From Clostridia bacterium (lineage in GTDB: Bacteria > Bacillota > Clostridia > Oscillospirales > Acutalibacteraceae): 24,027 bases of DNA. The notes under the pieces were generated by a model. The model searched no databases, was not told the origin of the DNA, and saw only the letters and a list, made by a program, of their open reading frames with translations. Location of the stretch: assembly GCA_900769375.1 (NCBI GenBank), contig CAAGGN010000119.1, positions 1 through 24,027 on the forward strand, given 5' to 3'. Position numbers and translations under genes: made by a program. This document shows positions 1 to 6,664 of the stretch, one piece after another (position 1 is the stretch's first letter; every line of letters begins with the position of its first letter).

Positions 1-20
1 ACACGACGCTCTTCCGATCT
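1..20 (+). other. Illumina sequencing adapter remnant (not genomic)
   Basis: The first 20 bases match the 3' end of the Illumina TruSeq read 1 adapter, ending in GCTCTTCCGATCT. Coding sequence on the minus strand runs straight up to it without a stop. This is a library artefact left at the contig end and should be trimmed; real sequence starts at about base 21. Confidence 0.97.
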
Positions 21-442
21 TTAAGGGAGAAGTTTTCAAAACGGCAATCAGAGAGGGGAAGGGACTCTGAAAGTCCTTCAATTAAAATTGCTTTAGCGCG
101 GGACTTTATGCAGTCACAAATCTTGCCGTCGATATATCCCGTATCTTTACACGCTTCGCAGTCAAACTCGGGGGGCGTAATGCCGTTTTTCTCTAAAATG
201 GCGGTTCTTTCATCCGAAAGGGCGGTTATGAGTTTTTGCATACGTTCGAGTTCGTTTCTATCGCCCGAAAGAACGGTAAGACCGATTTTTGCGCCGACGG
301 CAGTAAGGGTGCGGTCGATTTCTTCGATTCTTCCGTTTTTGGCTTTAAGGGCTTCGAGGGCTTTGTTATATTCCGCATTTTTGCGGTTTAAATTGGCTTT
401 TTGCTCCTCAAATGCCAAGGAAAACGCTTTTTCTCTATTCAT
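21..442 (-). CDS. dnaC: DnaC/DnaI-type helicase loader, N-terminal part (cut by contig end)
   Basis: Helicase loader of the DnaC/DnaI group, which delivers the replicative helicase to DNA at initiation and restart. Only the first 140 residues are present. Residues 1-85 are charged and helical, probably coiled coil. A Cys-rich knuckle follows (Cys95, Cys98, Cys109, Cys111, in CEACKDTGYIDGKICDC), typical of the zinc-binding region of Gram-positive loaders. The last genomic residues, FENFSL, correspond to the linker just before the AAA+ ATPase domain, so Walker A and everything after it lie beyond the contig. The ATG at 442 has a strong AAAGGAGG site upstream and lies 14 bp after the dnaD-like stop, so the two are one operon. 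Truncation is technical (adapter), not biological. Confidence 0.85.
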
Positions 443-456
443 ATTACACCCTCCTT

Positions 457-1377
457 TTAATCAGAATTAAGCATTTTTTCAAATGCGTCAAGGTCGTAGG
501 CGGCAAAGTTATTCTTGCCTGATTTGGCGGCTTTGGGTTTGGTTTCGCCTTCCACCGTATCGGCTACAGTTTTGTAGCCCTTTTTGTGCCAAGATTCTAA
601 AATCTTATTTATATAAGGGAAGGAAAGTTTAGCGTTTTTATCGATGCAGATATTATAAGCGCGACTTAAAAGCTCTGAACTTATGCCCCATTCGTTTACC
701 CAGGTATCGCAGTATTTCTGCTCGTTTTCGCTGGGCTTTCTTGTATCAATGCCGAAGGCCTTCCAAACAATAGATACCGCAAGTTTATTCTGAGCGGCTT
801 TTTTAATCTCATTTTCAGCGTCAACAAGGGTTTCAACCCCGTTATCCTTCCATTTAATAGCCGTTTTTTCTATAAAGGATATATTTTTCTTGTTTTCGCT
901 TACGGCATATTCAATTAAAAGCAGTAAAACCGAAACATCAATACCTAAGTCGTCGCAAAGCCAAACGAATGTGCTCGATTCATTCATTTTAAGATTTCTG
1001 CCGAATTTCATCTGCGCTTCTCTGAGCAAAAATCTGATTTTGGGGTCCTCGTTTCCACGTCTTGCTACATCCTCGCGGTTGGGTTTTTCAAGGCGGCTTA
1101 CAATTTCTTCTTTAACTTCTGCCGTCTTTGCGGCGGGAGTTTCGGCATTTAAAATGCCGCACTCGGACCAATATAAAATAGCGTCGTCCACCTCGGAAAC
1201 CGAAATGCCGAGAATTTTAGCGATTTCATCGCTTTCTATGGGAGAGGAAGAATTGCGCATGCAAACAAGCAGTACCTTTAACTGCACTGCTGAGGATAAC
1301 TTAATATACTTGTCCACCACCGTACTTGGTACGGGGAATGCGCCTATAAATGCGGCGGCGTTAATTAAGTATTTCAT
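457..1377 (-). CDS. DnaD-domain replication initiation/primosome protein
   Basis: Primosome protein that helps load the replicative helicase with the DnaC/DnaI loader encoded just downstream. The 306 residues show a winged-helix-like N terminus (about 20-80), a variable linker (80-112), and two DnaD-like helical domains at about 113-190 and 205-275. The domains end in the family signature around FIEKTAIKWKDNG and YINKILESWHKKG (the YxxxI...W motif). The charged tail (275-306) is probably disordered. The ATG at 1377 follows AGGAGA at a good distance. A sigma-A promoter lies just upstream. The same two-gene order is common in Clostridia. DnaD versus a DnaB-like DnaD-domain paralogue cannot be decided by eye, so no symbol is given. 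Confidence 0.85.
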   Translation of the reverse strand: MKYLINAAAFIGAFPVPSTVVDKYIKLSSAVQLKVLLVCMRNSSSPIESDEIAKILGISVSEVDDAILYWSECGILNAETPAAKTAEVKEEIVSRLEKPNREDVARRGNEDPKIRFLLREAQMKFGRNLKMNESSTFVWLCDDLGIDVSVLLLLIEYAVSENKKNISFIEKTAIKWKDNGVETLVDAENEIKKAAQNKLAVSIVWKAFGIDTRKPSENEQKYCDTWVNEWGISSELLSRAYNICIDKNAKLSFPYINKILESWHKKGYKTVADTVEGETKPKAAKSGKNNFAAYDLDAFEKMLNSD

Positions 1378-1407
1378 ACTTACTCTCCTAAAAACTATTG
1401 GATAATA

Positions 1408-1436
1408 ATTATACCAATAATAAAGGAGAATGTAAA
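1408..1436 (-). promoter_or_regulatory. Sigma-A promoter of the dnaD-dnaC operon
   Basis: Read on the minus strand: TTTACA (1436-1431), a 17-nt spacer, then TATAAT (1413-1408), 31 bp before the ATG at 1377. It starts only 10 bp after the symporter stop. I see no terminator between the two genes, so readthrough from upstream is also possible. Confidence 0.75.
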
Positions 1437-1445
1437 GAACGGATT

Positions 1446-2777
1446 TTAGTATCCTTCTTTTTTGAGTCCCTTTAAAAGCTTCGGCGTCAGGAGAAAAAGA
1501 GCTAAAAGATTAGGAATAGCCATAAGTCCGTTAAGGGCCTCGCTTAATTCCCAAACTGCAGAATTACTTATGAAAACCGAGAAAATACAAATAGCGCAGT
1601 ATATTAAAACGAAAACTTTGCGGCTTTTATTTCCGAAAAGGAAGGCGGAAGCGGTAATACCGTAAATACCCCACCCAACATAAGAAGTAAAAGCAAAAAA
1701 GCAAATCGCAAGGGAAAGCAGGGGAGTAGAAAATCTGCCGTAAACAGAGGAAAAGGCGGTAAAAACCGCATCGCTACCCGAAAGCCCGTAAATATCCGCT
1801 CCGGAGCAAAGCACCGCAAGACCCGTTAGAGTGCAGACAAGGACCGTATCGCAAAAAACCTCAAAAATTCCCATCATACCGATTTGTATTGCGGTTTTAC
1901 CCGTTGTGTTGGCGTATGCCATAGGGGCGGTACCAAGCCCCGCTTCGTTAGAGAAAATCCCTCGGGCTACCCCTCGCCGTACCACCGTCAATACCGTTGC
2001 CGCCGCGCCCCCCACTACGCTTTTTGGGTTAAATGCGCCCCGAATAATATCCGCCAAAACCGAGGGCAAGGATTTAAAATTTATAACGATTATCCCAAGA
2101 GCAAGAAGGGAATAAAGAACGGTAATGAAGGGTACGAATTTCTCCGCGAAAATCCCTATTCTTTTAGCGCCCCCAGAAAGAATTGAAAAACCTAAAACAG
2201 CGCATAAAAAGGCAACAAATAGGTTTACATAAAACCTTATATTACTGTTAACTTTCGGTAAAATTCCGTTAAGACCTGCCAAAAGGGTGTTGGTCTGCAC
2301 CATATTCCCCGAGCCCAAAACGGTTATAAGAGTAATAAGAGAAAATAAAACCGCTAAGGGCAAAAATTTTTTGCCAAGCCCGTTTTTTATATAGTACATC
2401 GGACCCCCGACAAATTCCTTCCCGCTTTTTTCGCGGTAGATTATAGTAAGGGTGATTTCGGCAAACTTTATAATCATACTTAAAAAAGCGGAAATCACCA
2501 TCCAGAAAATAACCCCGCCGCCACAAAGGGCGATAATACCCGCAACGCCTACAATATTCCCTGTGCCGAGGGTAGCCGCAAGGGCGGTGCAAGCCGATTG
2601 AAAAGGGGTGACACCATTACCTTCGCCGCCCTGGAAAGCCCCTTTAAGCGAAGGGGCTAAAAATCGAAATTGAAAAAATCGGGTTTTTATTGTGAGATAG
2701 ATACCAAGTCCCAACATAATAATAAGGGTAGGAACACCCCAAACGGCGCAGTTTACAGCAGAAAAAAACTCGTACAA
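1446..2777 (-). CDS. Alanine/glycine:cation symporter (AGCS family) amino-acid carrier
   Basis: Integral membrane carrier taking up small neutral amino acids (usually alanine or glycine) with Na+ or H+. The 443 residues are nearly all hydrophobic segments, about 10-11 helices. The family signature is clear: GVTPFQSACTALAATLGTGN at 55-74 followed by IVGVA, and GGPMYYI at 124-130. The N terminus (AVWGVPTLIIMLGLGIYLT) aligns with the usual AGCS start, so the protein is complete. The start at 2777 is TTG, with a modest AGGGATGG site about 8 nt upstream. Substrate cannot be read from sequence. It has no obvious partner gene; its 5' side faces the tRNA-Arg gene across 93 bp. Confidence 0.9.
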   Translation of the reverse strand: MYEFFSAVNCAVWGVPTLIIMLGLGIYLTIKTRFFQFRFLAPSLKGAFQGGEGNGVTPFQSACTALAATLGTGNIVGVAGIIALCGGGVIFWMVISAFLSMIIKFAEITLTIIYREKSGKEFVGGPMYYIKNGLGKKFLPLAVLFSLITLITVLGSGNMVQTNTLLAGLNGILPKVNSNIRFYVNLFVAFLCAVLGFSILSGGAKRIGIFAEKFVPFITVLYSLLALGIIVINFKSLPSVLADIIRGAFNPKSVVGGAAATVLTVVRRGVARGIFSNEAGLGTAPMAYANTTGKTAIQIGMMGIFEVFCDTVLVCTLTGLAVLCSGADIYGLSGSDAVFTAFSSVYGRFSTPLLSLAICFFAFTSYVGWGIYGITASAFLFGNKSRKVFVLIYCAICIFSVFISNSAVWELSEALNGLMAIPNLLALFLLTPKLLKGLKKEGY

Positions 2778-2821
2778 ATTAAGCCCATCCCTTAAAATTT
2801 AAAATTTTTTAAAAATAACTA

Positions 2822-2850
2822 TTGATTTTATCAACGATTTGTGATATTAT
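2822..2850 (+). promoter_or_regulatory. Probable promoter of tRNA-Arg
   Basis: TTGATT (2822-2827), 17-nt spacer, TATTAT (2845-2850), about 20 bp before the tRNA. An overlapping TATACT at 2848-2853 could be the real -10 box with a longer spacer. Confidence 0.55.
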
Positions 2851-2870
2851 ACTTTGGCAACATAAAAAAT

Positions 2871-2947
2871 GCGCCGATAGCTCAGCTGGATAGAGCGTCT
2901 GGCTACGGACCAGAAGGTCGGGAGTTCGAATCTTCTTCGGCGCGCCA
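2871..2947 (+). tRNA. tRNA-Arg (anticodon ACG)
   Basis: Complete cloverleaf. Acceptor stem GCGCCGA (2871-2877) pairs with TCGGCGC (2937-2943), with discriminator G2944 and an encoded CCA at 2945-2947. The anticodon stem is TCTGG/CCAGA (2898-2902 / 2910-2914) around the loop CTACGGA, placing ACG at 2905-2907. The D arm (GCTC...GAGC) and T arm (GGGAG, TTCGAAT, CTTCT, with two G-U pairs) are present. ACG is normally edited to ICG and reads CGU, CGC and CGA codons. Confidence 0.97.
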
Positions 2948-2991
2948 AAAAGAAACGACAATTTTCGACAAGAGAATTGTCGTTTCTTTTT
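2947..2991 (+). terminator. Intrinsic terminator of tRNA-Arg
   Basis: A perfect 17-bp inverted repeat: left arm 2947-2963 (sharing its first A with the tRNA CCA), an 11-nt loop, right arm 2975-2991 ending in CTTTTT. The hairpin begins directly at the tRNA 3' end. Confidence 0.85.
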
Positions 2992-3100
2992 GTTCTCGTC
3001 ACTATTCACTATTCTCTCTTCACTTTTCTCTTAAATTGTCGTTTCCAAAGAAAAGATAAGAGAGAAGAGATAAGAGAAAAGGTGCTTTGCTATGCAAAGC
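2975..3100 (+). repeat. Repeat and hairpin cluster upstream of the S23-like gene
   Basis: Three structures lie here. AATTGTCGTTTC, the right arm of the tRNA terminator (2975-2986), recurs as a direct copy at 3034-3045. A pyrimidine-rich tract of the ACTATTCAC / CTTCACTTTTCTC type (3001-3033) is mirrored by a purine-rich tract (3048-3080), including the exact inverted pair CTTTTCTCTTA (3023-3033) / TAAGAGAAAAG (3071-3081). A perfect hairpin GCTTTGC-TAT-GCAAAGC sits at 3084-3100, just before the S23 promoter. The same kinds of tract and a TAT-loop hairpin recur at 12498-12610, pointing to a dispersed repeat family. Confidence 0.7.
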
Positions 3101-3101
3101 G

Positions 3102-3130
3102 TTGATTTAAAGAATGAATTATGATATACT
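3102..3130 (+). promoter_or_regulatory. Sigma-A promoter of the S23-like gene
   Basis: TTGATT (3102-3107), 17-nt spacer, TATACT (3125-3130). Transcription would start at about 3137, which excludes the in-frame ATG at 3114 and supports the ATG at 3150. The TAT-loop hairpin ends 1 bp before the -35 box. Confidence 0.75.
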
Positions 3131-3149
3131 TCATTTAGAGGTGAACAAA

Positions 3150-3500
3150 ATGAACAGTCCATTACTTGATAAATCTCTTGATTTTGCAACCAAAATAGTT
3201 TTGTTTTATGAGGCGTTTTCTAAAACAAAAAAAGACACAACCATAGCGAAACAATTACTTCGTTCTGCTACAAGTGTTGGTGCAAATATAAATGAAGCAA
3301 TTTACGGCAATAGTAAAGCTGATTTTATATCTAAATTACATATTTCTCTTAAAGAAACAGGTGAAAGCGTTTATTGGCTGAAGCTTTTAAAAAGAACTAA
3401 TTTAATGGAATATGATTTTGATGGTTTACTTTCACTTGCCGAAGAGATAAAAAGGATGTTAATAGCATCGTTAAACACCGCAAAGGAGAACAGGAAATGA
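3150..3500 (+). CDS. Four-helix-bundle protein of the S23 / 23S rRNA intervening-sequence family
   Basis: Small helical protein (116 aa) of the family first noted as ORFs in intervening sequences of 23S rRNA genes, and related in fold to the Avd accessory protein of diversity-generating retroelements. Its biochemical role is unsettled. The family core is clear: an N-terminal helix LLDKSLDFATKIV (5-17), the signature AKQLLRSATSVGANINEA (33-50), ADFISKLHISLKETGES (57-73) with YWLKLL (75-80), and a last helix with EEIKRMLIASL (98-108). The ATG at 3150 has AGAGGTGA ideally placed. The stop overlaps the next start (ATGA), so the two are coupled. Composition is AT-richer than the flanking housekeeping genes. 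No reverse transcriptase or rRNA is nearby, so neither a DGR nor an rRNA insert fits. Confidence 0.88.
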   Translation: MNSPLLDKSLDFATKIVLFYEAFSKTKKDTTIAKQLLRSATSVGANINEAIYGNSKADFISKLHISLKETGESVYWLKLLKRTNLMEYDFDGLLSLAEEIKRMLIASLNTAKENRK

Positions 3501-3994
3501 TTTTTGCACCTGCAACCCAAGAAAAACTATTGGAATGGCGAAAAACACACAGTAAGTTCAAAAACAAACTTTCTCCAAACCGCAAAAGCGGTAGTGAAGT
3601 GCTTGAGTACATTAAAAACAAATATATTCTTGAGGAGCTTACAGAAGAAAAATATCTGGATATAGTTTCATATACTGTTACAGAAAATGATTTTAATAAA
3701 CAAAAATTGTCCGAAAACAAGTTACCCGTTCCAAAGGCGTTTCTGTTAAAAAACGAAGGGAATGGCAAATACATATATGAAAACCAAGAAGAAATGTGGG
3801 AAAAATGCCCCATATACATAGGGGTTGATTTGGAGTCAGGGTTTTATATTGTTGAGGGAAGCTGTTTGCTTTATGATGAAATATATGCTTTCCAAGGTGT
3901 TGACCAATATGATATAGAAAATTGTGTCAGGGTAGCTGATTATATTGAATGCATAAAGAAATTTAATAATGATATGTATTTATCTCTATTGTAA
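3497..3994 (+). CDS. Unrecognised protein coupled to the S23-like gene
   Basis: I do not recognise this 165-residue protein. It looks soluble: no signal peptide or membrane segment. Residues 1-55 are charged and helical (LLEWRKTHSKFKNKL, EVLEYIKNKYILEELTEEKYL). Residues 56-140 are mixed and probably beta-rich, with well-ordered stretches such as KLPVPKAFLL (75-84) and CPIYIGVDLESGFYIVEGSC (104-123). A short helical tail follows. No catalytic motif stands out. The start codon overlaps the S23 stop (ATGA at 3497-3500) and the AAGGAG site lies inside the S23 gene, so the two proteins are made together and may interact. An intrinsic terminator follows. AT-rich codon use matches the S23 gene rather than the neighbours, suggesting the pair arrived as one unit. 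Confidence 0.75.
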   Translation: MIFAPATQEKLLEWRKTHSKFKNKLSPNRKSGSEVLEYIKNKYILEELTEEKYLDIVSYTVTENDFNKQKLSENKLPVPKAFLLKNEGNGKYIYENQEEMWEKCPIYIGVDLESGFYIVEGSCLLYDEIYAFQGVDQYDIENCVRVADYIECIKKFNNDMYLSLL

Positions 3995-4002
3995 TTTATA
4001 GT

Positions 4003-4028
4003 GCCGCACATTTATTGTGCGGCCTTTT
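4003..4028 (+). terminator. Intrinsic terminator of the S23 module
   Basis: GCCGCACA (4003-4010), 5-nt loop, TGTGCGGC (4016-4023), then CTTTTC. It sits between two convergent genes; the other strand has no T-run after the stem, so it mainly serves the plus-strand module. Confidence 0.85.
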
Positions 4029-4621
4029 CATTTTCTCATCATCGCGCAGATAAAAAGATATACCGCCATTATGAATAGAGATATATTCGTTTCTTTTCTT
4101 AAAGCGAGGACTACCCCTGCCGCTAAAAAGAAAACCGAAAGGGCGAAGGTTAAAATCCGCACTTTGCCTTCGGCGCTATAAATATCCGTTTTCCTTGCCC
4201 ATAAATTTTTTAGCACCGTGCCTCCGTCAAGTCCCGAAACGGGTAGGAGATTAAAAAAGGCAAGAATGAGGTTTAAAAGGGCGAAGGTGAGTACCGTCGC
4301 GTTTTCGGACAATAAGTAATTAAGAAAAAGGCAGAGAAAGACCGCGATATTTGCGGCGGGACCGCAAAGGGCTATGGCAATTTCCCTTTTCTCAGAGACC
4401 GAAAAACTCCTCACTATCTGCATTGATGCGGGAATTAACTTTATTTTTTGAGGTTGGCATCCGCAAAGCCACATAGCGAATAGGTGACCGCCCTCGTGAA
4501 TAAAGGAGGCGAAAAGGGTAGGGATAATGAGTCCTGTTCTGTCCGTTGCCAGTAAAAAAGCGATAAGGGCGGCAAATAGGAAGGAAATATAAATTTCCGT
4601 GCCGAAGATTTTAAATTTCAC
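4028..4621 (-). CDS. Site-2 protease, M50 family (SpoIVFB-like)
   Basis: Intramembrane zinc metalloprotease that cleaves membrane-bound substrates. The closest characterised type is SpoIVFB, which processes pro-sigma-K in the sporulating mother cell. The 197 residues have about six hydrophobic segments. The HExxH zinc motif is HEGGH at 42-46, inside the second segment. The third ligand motif is NLLPVSGLDGG at 124-134 (Asp132), the usual NxxPxxxLDGG form. There is no PDZ or CBS domain and the length is short, as in minimal SpoIVFB-type enzymes. The gene is coupled (ATGA overlap at 4618-4621) to a small membrane protein. A sporulation role is an inference, helped by spoIIE elsewhere in this window. 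Confidence 0.87.
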   Translation of the reverse strand: MKFKIFGTEIYISFLFAALIAFLLATDRTGLIIPTLFASFIHEGGHLFAMWLCGCQPQKIKLIPASMQIVRSFSVSEKREIAIALCGPAANIAVFLCLFLNYLLSENATVLTFALLNLILAFFNLLPVSGLDGGTVLKNLWARKTDIYSAEGKVRILTFALSVFFLAAGVVLALRKETNISLFIMAVYLFICAMMRK

Positions 4622-4845
4622 GGTCTTATCACTTCACTTACCGTAGTTTCGGTTTTAAAATGCTCACTGTAGAAATCCTTTAAGGAATTGAAATTATTCG
4701 CCGAAAAATACTTCATAAGCAAAATTCCCGCAAGTATTACGGCAATGCAAAGGGCCTCGGTTATAATCACGGCCAAAAGAATGTCTTTTTTAGGCGTGGG
4801 ATTTTCTTCCTGATTGATTTCTTTTTCCATTTCTTCCATAAACAT
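4618..4845 (-). CDS. Small single-pass membrane protein coupled to the M50 protease
   Basis: A 75-residue protein with an acidic/basic N-terminal segment (1-20), one transmembrane helix (about 22-44, ILLAVIITEALCIAVILAGI) and a short outside tail (45-75, including LKDFYSEHFKTETTVSEV). Its stop overlaps the protease start, so both are translated together. In Bacillus the gene before spoIVFB is spoIVFA, a membrane protein with an extracytoplasmic M23 domain that holds and inhibits the protease. This protein has the same position and topology but no M23 domain. It could be a stripped-down analogue or simply unrelated. Start is uncertain: ATG at 4845 sits too close to AGG, while ATG at 4839 has better spacing. 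Confidence 0.65.
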   Translation of the reverse strand: MFMEEMEKEINQEENPTPKKDILLAVIITEALCIAVILAGILLMKYFSANNFNSLKDFYSEHFKTETTVSEVIRP

Positions 4846-4851
4846 ACCTGC

Positions 4852-4880
4852 TTGTATCGTAGTTAAAAATATGATATACT
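4852..4880 (+). promoter_or_regulatory. Sigma-A promoter of mnmA
   Basis: TTGTAT (4852-4857), 17-nt spacer, TATACT (4875-4880), 30 bp before the mnmA start. A weaker candidate on the minus strand for the M50 pair (TTACCA, 17 nt, TATATC) overlaps it. Confidence 0.7.
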
Positions 4881-4910
4881 CTACATATATATTATTGGTA
4901 AGGAGAAAAT

Positions 4911-5945
4911 ATGAAGGTTTTAACAGGTATGAGCGGCGGGGTTGATTCGGCGGTTGCTGCCGCTCGTCTTTTAAATAGCGGATATGATGTTACGGGCGTA
5001 ACCCTTTCCCTTTGTTCCTCGGCAGTCAGTGAGGCAGCAGCGGCGGCCAGCGTTTGCAAAGGACTTAACATAGAGCATAAAACCATAGATTTAAGCGAAG
5101 ATTTTAATAATTTCGTTGTTTCCGATTTTATTTCGGAATATGAAAAGGGAAGAACACCTAATCCTTGCATTGTTTGCAATAAAAATATTAAGTTCGGGAA
5201 GATGTTGGAGTTTGCCAGAGAAGGCGGTTTCGATAAAATCGCAACGGGACACTACGCAGTTATTAAAAAATCGGGCGACCGCTATCTTTTGGAGAGAGCG
5301 GCGGATAAAAGCAAAGATCAGACCTATGTGCTTTACTGCCTTTCTCAAGAGCAACTTGCCCGTTCGCTTTTTCCCTTGGGCGAACTCACAAAGCCGGAGG
5401 TGAGAGAAATCGCCAAGGAATTGGGCTTTGTTAATGCCGATAAGGCGGACAGTCAGGATATTTGCTTTGTTCCGGACGGTGACTATGCAGGTTTTATAAC
5501 CTCTCATACGGGCAAAACCTATCCTGAAGGAGATTACGTAGATATTTGCGGTAATGTTCTTGGTAGACACAAGGGTATAATTAATTACACGATTGGCCAG
5601 AGAAAAGGTCTTGGAATTGCCCTTGGTAAGCCCCAATTTGTCATTAGTAAAGATGCCGAGAGCGGTCGAGTAATTTTAGGCGATGAGGAGCATCTTTTCT
5701 ATAATAGAGTTGAGGTGGAGAACGTTAATTTTATCCCCTTCGATAATTTAACTTCTCCTCTTAAAGTTACGGCAAAACTCCGTTACGGCACCCGTGAGGA
5801 TGAGGCAATTATTCACCCAACGGAAAAGGGCGTTTTAATAGAATTTGAAAAGCCACAAAGAGCGCCAAGTAGCGGTCAGTCGGCGGTTTTCTATGACGGA
5901 AACACTGTAATAGGCGGCGGAAAGATAGTAGGTGGAATAAAATGA
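4911..5945 (+). CDS. mnmA: tRNA 2-thiouridine(34) synthase MnmA
   Basis: ATP-dependent thiolase that puts sulfur on uridine 34 of the Lys, Glu and Gln tRNAs, using persulfide from a cysteine desulfurase. The 344 residues start with the PP-loop SGGVDS (8-13). The nucleophile Cys86 is in TPNPCIVCN, the DQTYVLY stretch at 136-142, and the second catalytic Cys185 in SQDICFV. The central NYTIGQRKGLGIA and the C-terminal beta barrel (to about 340, ending in the GQSAVFYDGNTVIGGG signature) are intact. The loop after the PP-loop helix (about 30-48) is shorter and Ala-rich compared with the usual form, which explains a length slightly below the common 350-370. AAGGAGA precedes the ATG. The TGA overlaps the next ATG. 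Confidence 0.95.
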   Translation: MKVLTGMSGGVDSAVAAARLLNSGYDVTGVTLSLCSSAVSEAAAAASVCKGLNIEHKTIDLSEDFNNFVVSDFISEYEKGRTPNPCIVCNKNIKFGKMLEFAREGGFDKIATGHYAVIKKSGDRYLLERAADKSKDQTYVLYCLSQEQLARSLFPLGELTKPEVREIAKELGFVNADKADSQDICFVPDGDYAGFITSHTGKTYPEGDYVDICGNVLGRHKGIINYTIGQRKGLGIALGKPQFVISKDAESGRVILGDEEHLFYNRVEVENVNFIPFDNLTSPLKVTAKLRYGTREDEAIIHPTEKGVLIEFEKPQRAPSSGQSAVFYDGNTVIGGGKIVGGIK

Positions 5946-6583
5946 GTGAACAGATAAAAAAGGTTATGTCGGCGCTTATAGCCAACAATATGAACGCCAT
6001 TTACGCCGAAACTAAAGAGGACATCTTAGATGCGGTTAAAAATATGCTCCCCAAGGGCGCTACCGTTTCTTCGGGTGGTTCGCAAACCCTAATTGAGAGC
6101 GGCGTTTTAGATGTTTTAAAGGGTGGAGATTATAATTATCTTGATAGGTTTAACTGCGAAGACCAGTTAGATGTCTTTAAGGGCATTATCGGTTGCGACT
6201 ATTATTTTTGTTCTTCAAATGCGGTGACCGAAAAGGGCGAGCTTGTAAATGTGGACGGCTTTGCCAATCGAATTTCCGCTCTATCCTTTGGACCTAAAAA
6301 TGTTATAGTTATCGTTGGTGCCAATAAGCTTGTCAAGGATTCTAAAGAGGGATTTTTGCGCATTAAAAAGATAGCGGCGCCAAAAAACTGCGTTCGTCTT
6401 TCTTGCGATACTCCTTGCGCAAAACTCGGTCATTGCGTTTCCCTTTTAAAGAACGAAAACCCTGATATCACCGACGGCTGCAGTTCCCCTTCTCGCATCT
6501 GCCGAAGTTATCTTATAACGGGCAGACAAAAGGCGGGAAACCGTATAACAGTAATAATTTCAAAAGAAAACTTAGGATATTAA
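5942..6583 (+). CDS. LUD-domain protein (LutC/YkgG-like)
   Basis: LUD (DUF162) proteins include LutC of lactate utilisation, but single-gene forms are common in Clostridia and their role is not established. The 213 residues carry the fold's typical stretches: GATVSSGGSQTLIESGVLD (39-57), CDYYFCSSNAVTEKGELVNV (about 85-104), and FGPKNVIVIVGANKLV. The end is Cys-rich, with SCDTPCAKLGHC and DGCSSPSRIC, a pattern usual in this clostridial subgroup, before a final strand RITVIISKE. No LutA or LutB gene is near, so a lactate pathway is not supported here. It is translationally coupled to mnmA (ATGA overlap at 5942-5945), which says co-expression but not function. Confidence 0.85.
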   Translation: MSEQIKKVMSALIANNMNAIYAETKEDILDAVKNMLPKGATVSSGGSQTLIESGVLDVLKGGDYNYLDRFNCEDQLDVFKGIIGCDYYFCSSNAVTEKGELVNVDGFANRISALSFGPKNVIVIVGANKLVKDSKEGFLRIKKIAAPKNCVRLSCDTPCAKLGHCVSLLKNENPDITDGCSSPSRICRSYLITGRQKAGNRITVIISKENLGY

Positions 6584-6601
6584 TAAAATTAAAAATTTTT
6601 A

Positions 6602-6630
6602 TTTACATTTATCAGTAAAGGTGATATAAT
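6602..6630 (+). promoter_or_regulatory. Strong sigma-A promoter of the surface-protein gene
   Basis: TTTACA (6602-6607), 17-nt spacer, perfect TATAAT (6625-6630). The start of transcription would be at about 6637, so the ATG at 6638 would be leaderless, while ATG 6665 has a proper GGAGG site. This settles the start of the next gene. Confidence 0.8.
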
Positions 6631-6664
6631 CTTTATAATGAAAAATATTTTTACGGAGGTCCTC

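Noticed and set aside
3001..3100. CRISPR-like repeats
   Set aside because: The repeated purine and pyrimidine tracts are irregular, have no constant repeat and spacer length, and no cas genes are near.
3150..3500. Diversity-generating retroelement (S23-like protein as Avd)
   Set aside because: No reverse transcriptase, template repeat or variable repeat is seen in the window; only the fold family is shared.
2871..3994. Integrative element using tRNA-Arg as attachment site
   Set aside because: No integrase is present and no copy of the tRNA 3' end is found after the S23 module.
4618..4621. Frameshift joining the small membrane protein to the M50 protease
   Set aside because: The ATGA overlap and the protease's own complete N terminus fit ordinary translational coupling; the two are separate proteins.
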